A DNA stretch of 64,000 nt, from positions 13,746,731 to 13,810,730 of the forward strand of contig NC_088655.1 in NCBI RefSeq assembly GCF_964019385.1. The letters run 5' to 3'. Below the pieces are notes generated by a model that saw only the letters and a list, made by a program, of their open reading frames with translations, was not told the origin of the DNA and ran no database searches. The stretch is from Sycon ciliatum (Eukaryota > Porifera > Calcarea > Leucosolenida > Sycettidae). This document shows positions 19,701 to 28,898 of the stretch, in pieces. A program made the position numbers and the translations under genes. Numbering within the stretch: position 1 is the stretch's first letter; each line of letters begins with the position of its first letter.

Positions 19701-21545
19701 CACATACACTATATTCACACATTGCAAAGGTGCAAACTTCCCTTTTTGTACCTGTTAGCTGCTGTATTTCTACCTGAAACCATATTAGCTACATGTATAT
19801 AAGTGTGTGTTTTAGTTATTACATTTTTATGTGACGGCGTTCCACTGATGACAGTCACAAGAAAACGTTATGGAACTTGACTTTCTTCATTTTTGCTGTT
19901 GTTATGAGTGCACAATTTATCTTATTTATTGCCATTTTACGACTATTGTCTCCTCGTCGATTGTTTAAATTATTACATTTCTTCCCGTTTGAAGCTCAGC
20001 ACCTGAATAATGACCATCCTGATCCTTTTGTATAGCTGGACATAGGGAGGTGCACCAAGAAAAAAAGCCACATTTCTCTAAACAACTCGCCCAGGGCTGC
20101 TGAAAGCTGAAATGACCTATCTCCGAGTTCGGGGCTTGTCGCCGTGAATCTTCACTTTGCGACTAAAGTATTCACAGCAGTGCCAAAGTGTCTAGGTCAT
20201 TGAATGTGGGTGTCAGCGGCTTACAAGCAAACAAAACATGAAATCAATACGACCACTCACATTACAGCTAGGTCATGTTATAGACAGGTGCATTAAAATT
20301 GACAGGTGGTCAAATATGGTCAAAATTTGACAAATTCTCACCGTTCTTCCCGTTTGAAGCTCAGCACCTGAATAATGACAATCCTGATCCTTTTGTTTAG
20401 CTGGATATAGGGAGGTGCACCAAGAAAAAAAGCCACATTTCTCTAAACAACTCGCCCAGGGCTGCTGAAAGCTGAAAATATACTATCTCCAAGTTCGGGG
20501 CTTGTCGCCGTGAATCTTCACTTTGCGACTAAAGTATTCACAGCAGTGCCAAAGTTTCTAGGTCAATGAATTTGGGTGTCAGCGGCCTACAAGTTAACAA
20601 AAAATTAAGTCAATACGACGACTCACATTACAGCTAGGTCATGTTATAGAGAGGTGCATTAAAATTGACAGGTGGTCAAATTTGGTCAAAATTTGACAAT
20701 TTCTCACCGTTCTTTCCGTTTGAAGCTCAGCACCTGAATAATGACCATCCTGATCCTTTTTTTATAGCTGGACATAGGGAGGTGCACCAAGAAAAAAAGC
20801 CACATTTCTCTAAACAACTCGCCCAGGGCTGCTGAAAGCTGAAAATGATCTATGTCCGAGTTTGGGGCCTGTCCCTTGAATCTCCACTTTGCGACTAAAG
20901 TATTCACAGCAGTGCCAAAGTGTCTAGGTCATTGAAAGTGGGTGTTGGCGGCCTACAAGCAAACCAAAAATTAAATCAATACGACCACTCACATTACAGC
21001 TAGGTCATGTTATAGAGAGGTGCATTAAAATTGACAGGTTGTCAAATATGGTCAAAATTTGAACAATTATTACCTTTCTTCCCGTTTGAAGCTCAGCACC
21101 TGAATAATGACCATCCTGATCCTTTTGTATAGCTGGACATAGGGAGGTGCACCAAGAAAAAAAGCCACATTTCTCGAAACAACTCGCCCAGGGCTGCTGA
21201 AAGCTGAAATTGACCTATCTCCAAGTTCGGGGCTTGTCGCCGTGAATCTTCACTTTACGACTAAAGTATTCACAGCAGTGCCAAAGTTTCTCGGTCATTG
21301 AATGTGGGTGTCAGCGGCCTACAAGCAAACAAAAAATTTAATCAATACGACCACTCACATTACAGCTAGGTCATGTTATAGAGAGGTGCATTAAAATTGA
21401 CAGGTGGTCAAATATGGTCAAAATTTGACAAATTCTCACCGTTCTTCCCGTTTGAAGCTCAGCACCTGAATAATGACCATCCTCATCCTTTTCTGTAGTT
21501 GGACATAGGGAGGTGCACCAAGAAAAAAAGCCACGTTTCTCTAAT
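16741..21545 (-). repeat. 365-bp satellite array, minus orientation
   Basis: About 13 tandem monomers of roughly 365 bp. The landmark GTGTCAGCGGCCTACAAGCA recurs near 17001, 17367, 17725, 18090, 18458, 18822, 19288, 20208, 20575, 20942 and 21306. Every monomer includes CAACTCGCCCAGGGCTGCTG and TGCGACTAAAGTATTCACAG. One monomer has an internal 100-bp duplication (about 19080-19180). Apparent short minus-strand frames that repeat LSAALGELFREMWLF are products of the repeat, not genes. Confidence 0.95.
19640..19982. other. Foreign insert within the 365-bp satellite
   Basis: About 340 bp that do not match the satellite replace part of a monomer. ATTACATT occurs at both edges and may be an 8-bp duplication. 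The insert holds GTTCCACTGATGACAG at 19838-19853 followed by AAGAAAACGTTATGGAAC, a weak hammerhead-like arrangement discussed in the findings. No coding frame is present. Confidence 0.5.
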
Positions 21546-21615
21546 AACATGACCCAGCTGTAATGTGACTGCTCGGATTGATTTGATTTTCTGTTAGCTT
21601 GTAGGCCGCTGACAC
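21546..21615 (+). repeat. 365-bp satellite, orientation switch
   Basis: After AAGCCACGTTTCTCT the sequence changes to TAACATGACCCAGCTGTAAT, the reverse complement of the earlier monomers. This is the inversion point between the left and right arms of the satellite domain. Confidence 0.85.
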
Positions 21616-22691
21616 TAGGCTCCGGTGGATTATGCTCGCAAAATCAAGGAATTATGCTTTCATGGATTCTCGCATTATGCTCGTAAAATCCTCATATTAT
21701 TCTTTGGCACCCGGGGATATATATTCACTTTGTTGTACTTATGGAGCCTCAAAGTTCGGGAAATTGTGCCTTTTTTCGTACTTGCAAGTGGCCATCAGTA
21801 CAACAAAATGCATGTACATGTACATGAGTATCCCCATACCAAGGTGTCCATGCATGTAAGAGATCAACATGGAAAGGAGAAAACAATACTTCTTCTATTC
21901 ATTACTTGATTTCTTTTGTACTTCGGTACAAATATTATTTCATTGCCAAATTAGTTTGAGTTACCTTTGAAAATTATCATGTTCAACTGTCTTCGTAATC
22001 ATCATACTCGTCCAACCGATGTCACCCTGGGCCTCACCCTGCGAATAATCAGCTCATCTCTCCCGTAGCTCCACTTCTCCTTCCATCATGACCGAACATC
22101 AACTATACATCAGTTTAGAGCAATATCCGTACAAGCCTGCAGTCATATCATGGCTGCTAAATATCCAGAGGCAGAGGTCATGATCTCGTAACATGCATAA
22201 TGTACAAATGTAATGTACATGTACATGGAGTTTTGCGGACTACCCGCCACTATCTCGTCCGTTGCCCCGGGATACCTGATGAAGTGTGATTCACTCGCAT
22301 CTTCTGCTACATGTACTTTGTCAGTGTGAGAAAACGGAACTTTGAAGAAGACGAGTTCGAGCATACCGTAACGTATTGACATGATTTCTACCCTGCTTTT
22401 CATTGAAAACACTACCTGCATGACCTCCGAACCCTTTGCCAGGCAGACCACCAGCACTGATCAGGTGCATTGTACACAATTGTATAGCCTACATACTAGA
22501 ACTGTGGTATAATCGTGTAGTTATTATTATTAGTATTATTATTGACAAATTTTTGATAGGGCAATTCCCACAGGCCTAAGGCCTTCTTACAGGGTTATGC
22601 TCCTATCTCCGAGAGGATGCCAAATTATGCTCCAAATTTTCAACCACCAAATTATGCCAATAATTATGCCGGCATAATCCGCAGGTGCCTA
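21616..22691. mobile_element. hAT-like non-autonomous element (ATTATGC family)
   Basis: This 1,076-bp element has ends TAGGCTCCGGTGGATTATGC and, on the other strand, TAGGCACCTGCGGATTATGC. The flanks are GCTGACAC (21608-21615) and GCTGGCAC (22692-22699), an 8-bp target duplication with one mismatch, as expected for hAT. Both ends hold clusters of ATTATGC-type motifs that may be subterminal transposase sites. The interior has no recognisable transposase. Confidence 0.75.
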
Positions 22692-24819
22692 GCTGGCACC
22701 CACATTCAATGACCCAGAAACTTTGGCACTGCTATGAATACTTTAGTCGCAAAGTAAAGATTCACGGCGAAAAGTCCCAAACTTGGAGATAGTTTTTTTT
22801 CAGCTTTCAGCAGCCCTGGGCGAGTTGTTTAGAGAAATGTGGCTCTTTTTCTTGACGCACCTTCCTATGTCCAGCTATACAACAAGCTCCGGATGGTCAT
22901 TGTTCCGGTTTTGAGGTTCAAACGTGCAGAAAGGTGAGAAACTGTAAAATTTTGACTATTTTTTTACCACCTGTCAATTTTAATGCACCTCTCTATAACA
23001 CGACCCAGCTGTAATGTGAGTGCTCGCCTGGATTTGATTTTTTCGTTTCCTTGTAGGCCGCTGGAACCCACATTCAATGACCCAGAAACTGTAGCACTGC
23101 TGTGAATACTTTAGTCGCAAAGTGAAGATTCACGGCGAAAAGTCTCAAACCTGGAGATAGGATATTTTCAGCCTTCAGCAGCCCTGGGCGAGTTGTTTAG
23201 AGAAATGTGGCTGTTTTCTTGATGCACCTCCCTATGTCCAGCTACACAACAAGATCAGGATAGTGATTTTCAGGTTTTCAGCTTCAAACGTGCGGAAAGG
23301 TGAGAAATTGTCAAAATTTGACCAATTTTGACCACTGGTCAATTCTAATGTACCTGTCTATAGCATGACCCAGCTGTGATAATAGCGCTCGCATTGATTT
23401 GATTTTTTGTTTTCTAGTAGGCCGTTGGCAACCACATGTAATGACCCAGAAATGTTAGTACTGATGTGAATACTTTAGTCACAAAGTGAAGATTCAAGGC
23501 GAAAAGCCCCAAACTTGGAGATATTTTACTTTCAGCTTTCAGCAGCCCTGAGCGAGTTGTTTAATGAAATTTGGCTCTTTTACTTCATACACCTTCCTAT
23601 GTCCAGCTTATACAACAAGCTCTGGATGGTTCTTTTTCAGGTTTTGAGGTCCAAACGTGCAGAAAGGTGAGAAATAGTCAACTTTTGACCATTTTTGACC
23701 ACCTGTCAATTTTAATGCACCTCTCTATAACACGACCCAGCTGTAATGTGAGTGGTCGTATTGATTTGATTTTTGGTTTGCTTGTAGGCCGCTGGCACCC
23801 ACAGTTACTGATCCGGAAACTGTAGCACTGCTGTGAATACTTTAGTCGCAAAGTGAAGATTCACGGCGAAAAGTCCCAAACTTGGAGATAGGTTATTTTC
23901 AGCTTTCAGCAGCCCTGGGCGAGTTGTTTAGAGAAATGTGGCAGTTTTTTTATGCACCTCCCTATGTACAGCTACACAACAAGATAAGGATAGTGATTTT
24001 TCAGGTTTTCAGCTTCAAACGTGCAGAAGGGTGAGAAATTGTCAAATTTTGACCAATTTTGACCACCTGTCAATTTTAATGTACCTGTCTATAGCATGAC
24101 CCAGCTGTAATAATAGTGCTCGCATGGATTTGATTTTTTTGTTTTCTAGTAGGCCGTTGGCAACCACATGTAATGTTCCACTGATGTGAATACTTTAGTC
24201 GCAAAGTAAAGATTCACGGCGAAAAGCTCCAAACTTGGAGATATTTTATTTTCAGCTTTCAGCAGCCCTGGGCGAGTTGTTTAGAGAAAAGTGGCTGTAT
24301 TTCTTCGTGCACCTCCCTATATCAGGCTATACGCCAAGATTATGTCGGTCATTGTCAAGGTTTGAGCTTCAAACAGGCAGTAAGGTGAGAAATTGTCAAA
24401 TTGTGACCATTTTTGACCACCTGTCAATTTTAATTCACCTCTCTATAATATGACCCAGCTGTAATGTGGGTGGTCGCATTGATTTGATTTTTGGGTTGCT
24501 TATAGGCTGCTGGCACCCACATTCAATGACCCAGAAACTGTAGCACTGCTGTGAATACTTTAGTCGCAAAGTGAAGATTCACGGCGAAAAGCCCCAAACT
24601 TGGAGATATTATATTTTCAGCTTTGAGCAGCCCTGGGCGAGTTGTTTAGCGAAATGTGGCTCTTTTTCTTGGTGCACCTCCCTATATCAAGATATACGCC
24701 AAGATGAAGATGGTCATTGTGAAGGTTTGAGCTTCAAACGGGCAGTATGGTGACCAATTGTAAAATTTTGACCATTCTTGACCACCTGTCAATTTTAATG
24801 CACCTCTCTATAACATGAC
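22692..24819 (+). repeat. 365-bp satellite array, plus orientation, part 1
   Basis: About 6 monomers, reverse complement to the left arm, with GGCACCCACATTCAATGACC and AGTCGCAAAGTGAAGATTCA as landmarks. Two monomer subtypes alternate, one with GATTTTTTGTTTTCTAGTAG and one with TTTTTGGTTTGCTTGTAGGC. Confidence 0.95.
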
Positions 24820-25582
24820 TAGGGTTGAAACGATTACACCTGTGTGCCTAACGGTTAGCTGTTTGCATAACGGTCGGTTAACCGGTTATAACCTATAAGA
24901 CTGCAACATGAAAACCTCATTGTTTTCGATGCCATTTTTATGCCTTTTTACAAGAATTTTCATGATACATGTACTGTACAAAAATACTTGAAGAATAAGT
25001 AACATAGACTGGGTAGCTAAAGAAGTGAAAACAATGTAGACTAGTGCAGATCGAACTGATTTGTCACCTAGTTATCTGAAAGTGACTGAAAACAGAATTA
25101 TTAACCCCTTGTGCACTGATTACCAGCACAGCATGAAACACAATTAGAAATTGCAGCACAATTTTCACCTTCAACCTGAGGTCGTAACTTTAGCGTCCTT
25201 CACCCGATTTTCACAATCTTGGGCTCCTTGGAACGCTCTAGGTGAGAGCCACGCGATGATACTAGGTTCCATCAAGCAACCTCCACATATCAGGCGCAGG
25301 AACACCGCGAAGTCGTCTCCAAGCCCAATATGCAAGCAAATCCGTACCATCAACGCCATTTCACTTTCTTCCATCAGAGAACGCATAAATATTTTTGAGA
25401 CGCGCGCTTGAACTTCAGGCCGCTGCGTCACTAGCTTGTTGCAGTCGCTCCAATTGCCAAAGCCACACAAAAAAGGTTTTTCTCCAAAAGCGGTGATGAG
25501 TGTCGATCGAAAATTTGAATTTGCAGCTATAAGAATTCGGCATGTGATATCTCCGGAGTCAGACATCGCAGATCTCTAGCAA

Positions 25583-26362
25583 TTGTTGCAATGGAGAGCT
25601 TGGAGTTTCCGCTACCACGTAGAGCCTTCGATTATTGCAGGATTAAACCAGCACGTGTCTTTTCCGACCTGTATTTCCAGAGGCAACTTGAAGTCCTGCC
25701 TCGACGTTGTCATCTCCAACGTACCAGAAGAAGACCTATCTGTCACATCGTATGCCCCTGTCGGAGCGTCAGATCATGTACTCGTCGGAGGACATGTGCC
25801 CCTTGCATGCCCACCACAAGCACCGACACCCCAGCATAACGTCGAAGCATGGCGCTGGAACTGGGACCCTGATCGCGTCGTCGCACTGAAAGAAGCCCTG
25901 AGCTCAATGCAGCTTTTGCCACCAGCTGAGGAAATCCCGCAGTTATCAATGACAGACCTCTGGTCGCATTGGCATGACTCGCTTATCAACACAGCACACG
26001 TGTACTGTACTAACTTCGCACCACGACATACACACCAGACATGCCCAGGTCGGCGACCATGGATGACTCAACAGCTTCTTTGCAGCATTAAACTCAAGCA
26101 TCAGCTCTACCGTCAGTATCTCAGAACTCGCAGTGCCGAGAACTGGCTCACATTCGTTACTCAACGCAATATGACCACAACACTACTGAGAGAAGCTAAA
26201 TCCGCCTTCGTATCCACTACCGCGCAAGGCGACGTGACTGGTGTCCCGCAGCGAAACCTGTACAAGTTAATGAAATCACTGCGGTCGTCCCCGAAAAGGA
26301 GCTTCCACCTATTTCAGCGAACGAAACAGTGGCTAGATCAGACGGAGAAAAGGCGGAAGCGT
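25583..26362 (+). pseudogene. LINE (non-LTR retrotransposon) fragment, endonuclease end to RT linker
   Basis: The frame shows the last part of an apurinic-type endonuclease (SCLDVVISNVPEED and GASDHVLVGGHV) followed by the spacer typical before RT (RRPWMTQQLLCSIKLKHQLY, REAKSAFVSTTAQG). It is broken at 26362 by a hAT-like insertion; the frame resumes briefly after the second copy of the target duplication at 27777. The catalytic RT core is missing. Similarity suggests a CR1/L2/Jockey-like LINE, with the clade unresolved. Confidence 0.75.
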
Positions 26363-27029
26363 TAGGCCTTGACGGATTTTGCTAGCATAATTTTTCGCAT
26401 AATTCCTACCAAAATCGAATAATCGCATAATTCGAGGCAAAATGCATACGAATCGCATACAATTGTAATAATCCGCCTGTTCGCATCAAATTCCATACAG
26501 TTGTACATGTTCTACAAGTACAAGTACAAGTAGATGCACTAGGAAGTTGTAGGTTTACGACTCCCTTGATAACATGTACAGTCCACTACAATCAGTGATG
26601 GTCGTAGCTAGGTCAGACGGTGCGTTGACCCCGTTGAACTTTTGCTACTACAGTACAACGCCCTCTACAAAAAAGTTCCCCTGTTAAGCCATGGTAAAAA
26701 ATAAATTTTATTCTCAGGTCATGAGCCTGTGAAAATCGGTGCGAGCGAGCGACTTTTTATTCTATTTCCCACAATTTTTTCATTTCCAAAGATAGGGTCA
26801 CACACATGAACGTCACAGGTTATTATAATTATTTATTATTCAGGCCAGGACGAAATAGTGGTTGCGACTTCGGCGATGATTTGTAAGAAAGGTTTGCTCC
26901 CCACACCGGAGCTCGCTCTATTCCGCCGACTTTACTTGACACTTGACTGACTCACGACTGCCATCCAGAGCACACGAGAAGTCCATCGAACCTTCGACTC
27001 GGCAAACCTGCAAGAAAGCACCACTCCCT

Positions 27030-27075
27030 GCTCAATACACAGTGTTTCGGGGAATTCACCCCTCATCAGTTGAGC
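27030..27075 (-). ncRNA. Hammerhead ribozyme motif, minus strand
   Basis: Read on the minus strand: stem I 5' arm GCTCAA, core CTGATGA, stem II GGGG/CCCC with loop TGAATT, core GAA, a tiny stem III ACAC/GTGT with one-base loop, cleavage after GTA, then stem I 3' arm TTGAGC. It is the mirror copy of the motif at 27293-27338 in the other arm of the palindrome. Confidence 0.8.
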
Positions 27076-27292
27076 TTGAGTAGGCTGAGGAAGATTGTGC
27101 CTGAAGAGCACCACTTATATAGTGCTCTCCAGGCACAAACATCACCAGGGATACAAACTTACAGAGACGCTCCGCTTCCAGCGCGACAAACACCGGAGCG
27201 TCTCTGTAAGTTTGTATCCCTGGTGATGTTTGTGCCTGGAGAGCACTATACAAGTGGTGCTCTTCAGGCACAATCTTCCTCAGCCTACTCAA

Positions 27293-27338
27293 GCTCAACT
27301 GATGAGGGGTGAATTCCCCGAAACACTGTGTATTGAGC
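27293..27338 (+). ncRNA. Hammerhead ribozyme motif, plus strand
   Basis: Stem I GCTCAA (27293-27298) pairs with TTGAGC (27333-27338). The core CTGATGA is at 27299-27305, stem II GGGG (27306-27309) pairs with CCCC (27316-27319), GAA follows at 27320-27322, and stem III is ACAC/GTGT. Predicted cleavage is after GTA at 27332. Stem I extends past an internal loop: CTACTC (27285-27290) can pair with GAGTGG (27342-27347). All conserved core positions are present. The very short stem III is typical of hammerheads in Penelope-like elements, which are proposed to act as dimers. Confidence 0.85.
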
Positions 27339-27776
27339 AGGGAGTGGTGCTTTCTTGCAGGTTTGCCGAGTCGAAGGTTCGATGGACTTCTCGTGTGCTC
27401 TGGATGGCAGTCGTGAGTCAGTCAAGTGTCAAGTAAATTCAGGCCAGGGAGTAGAAAAATACCGGTATTTTACTACTCCCTGATTCACGCCTTTCGCAAT
27501 GACCGTTTTCATGTGCGCATATGCATGCATAGAAATAAAACAAATCATCCGTGCGCCGCCAAAAATCGGTGCGCGCGTACTTGAGAATCAAAGATAATTT
27601 TTACCATGGCCTTATTTTGCACAGAACCATTTGCATTAGCAGCATATGTGAGCATAATGCGGCATAATATGATAACTTTTAGCATAAAAATAGCATAATT
27701 CTGCAATTTTTTCAGCAATGCGAAAAGCATAATTTCACAAAAATATTAGCATAATCCGTCAAGGCCTAGGAAGCGT

Positions 27777-28760
27777 TTAACAATTTTTTTTCATTGCGGA
27801 AAGCCAGCGACAACTTTCACACCAAGGTTCAACTCGAGTGACAGGACTGCACCCAAAAAAGGTCAAACAGGCTAGTAAGTTGTACCCTGCAGGCACGGTG
27901 ACCAGCTGACTGGTGTACGCAGGAGCACGTGACTGCTTGTTCAACCATGTTCGATTGGGAATAAAGGAGGAACGCTGCATCGCAGCCTTTTCGGACCAAA
28001 ACCAGTCGACTCAGCGTCCAAAAGACTACAACATATGGGCCAATCGCGGTCATCCGTGCTTTTATAAGAACGAAATGGCACTTTTAGTGACATTTTGCAT
28101 ACAAATCCCCATCTAGTAGGGCGCAGTCACCCAGTTTCGGTGGAAGTGCGCGAGTTCGATTGGGATTCAAGTAGGAAGGGAGCGTCTCAGCTTTCTCGGA
28201 CCAAGACCATTCGACTCAGGACCCCGAAGACTACAACTGGTGAAATTTTAACTTTTGCCTTAACTTCCCCTTTAAACAAGCCCTACTAGCATGGGACATC
28301 CACCACCAAACCTCCCCACCACACCTGCAACAACCACATCTTGCACCACAACGTCAACACCAACCATACACCCTTCGACAGACAAGGACCTACTCCATCG
28401 GACACGCACACACGACCAGGCACCGAGATTCCCCCATCAACAGTGCCCTCACCCTCTACAACTCACTCCCTATCGACATCACAACCCAACCTCGTAGAAA
28501 TTCTTTCCGAAACAATGCATCCAGTCTTCTTTTGAGCAGTACCTGTTCCTGCTCCGCGCATCCCCCTGGTTTCTGATATCTCGAACGTGTACTTAACTAT
28601 CTCGATCACCCCTGCTAACGTTATTGCCCCCGCTTGTTTTTCATGATCCATTGCTTCTTGCATCTCGGTTAATTTCGATCTAGCTGTTTCTGGCTAGTAC
28701 CAGTTCTATCGCACTTATTAATCATCCTTAGTGGTGTCACGCCATAGTGGAATAAAAGAA
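27777..28760 (+). pseudogene. LINE 3' part, degenerate
   Basis: This is the continuation of the interrupted LINE. After a few in-frame codons it meets a stop near 27838 and becomes degenerate, with an approximate internal duplication of a stretch ending AAGACTACAAC (near 28030 and 28238). Further on, TLYNSLPIDI and NSFRNNASSLLL (about 28450-28545) match the C-terminal tail typical of CR1/L2-like LINEs. A repeat GAATAAAAGAATAATAATAT at 28750 looks like the 3' tail. Most of the RT is deleted. Confidence 0.6.
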
Positions 28761-28898
28761 TAATAATATTGAATTTGAGCAAGAAATGACGGAGTTACGA
28801 AGGTTGCTATTTTCGAAAAATGTTCGAAAAAATTGCTGCATAACCGTCGATCAAACGGTTATCCGTTTGTTTGACCCTAACGGTTACTTTCAGCCCTA

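Larger units (their letters stand above)
26850..27436. mobile_element. Palindromic hammerhead-ribozyme element (Penelope-like or retrozyme type)
   Basis: A 12-bp duplication ATTCAGGCCAGG flanks the element (26838-26849 and 27437-27448). A left-end segment starting ACGAAATAGTGGTTGCGACT is followed by two inverted arms of about 245 bp (26929-27174 and 27194-27436) around a 19-nt loop. Each arm holds one hammerhead ribozyme motif, on opposite strands. No reverse transcriptase is encoded. Penelope-like elements and metazoan retrozymes are known to carry hammerhead ribozymes and to make target duplications of about this size, so I infer one of these classes. Confidence 0.75.
26363..27768. mobile_element. 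hAT-like element nested in the LINE (ATTATGC family)
   Basis: The ends are TAGGCCTTGACGGATTTTGC and, on the other strand, TAGGCCTTGACGGATTATGC. It is flanked by an exact 8-bp duplication GGAAGCGT (26355-26362 and 27769-27776). GCATAA motifs cluster at both ends. The middle holds the hammerhead palindrome (26850-27436). No transposase is visible. Confidence 0.85.
24820..28898. mobile_element. hAT-like element with nested insertions
   Basis: The ends are TAGGGTTGAAACGATTAC and, on the other strand, TAGGGCTGAAAGTAACCG. An exact 8-bp target duplication AACATGAC flanks it (24812-24819 and 28899-28906), and the satellite reads continuously when it is removed. Near both ends are short motifs based on AACGGTTA. 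The interior contains LINE sequence, a second hAT-like element and a hammerhead palindrome. No hAT transposase was recognised, so it is a carrier moved in trans. Confidence 0.85.

Noticed and set aside
17103..20907. Repeated short minus-strand frames with LSAALGELFREMWLF
   Set aside because: They arise once per 365-bp monomer and carry frequent stops and indels; no start, splice or domain evidence.
27056..27312. Two nearly identical 80-codon frames on opposite strands
   Set aside because: They are the two arms of the hammerhead palindrome read on both strands, not genes.
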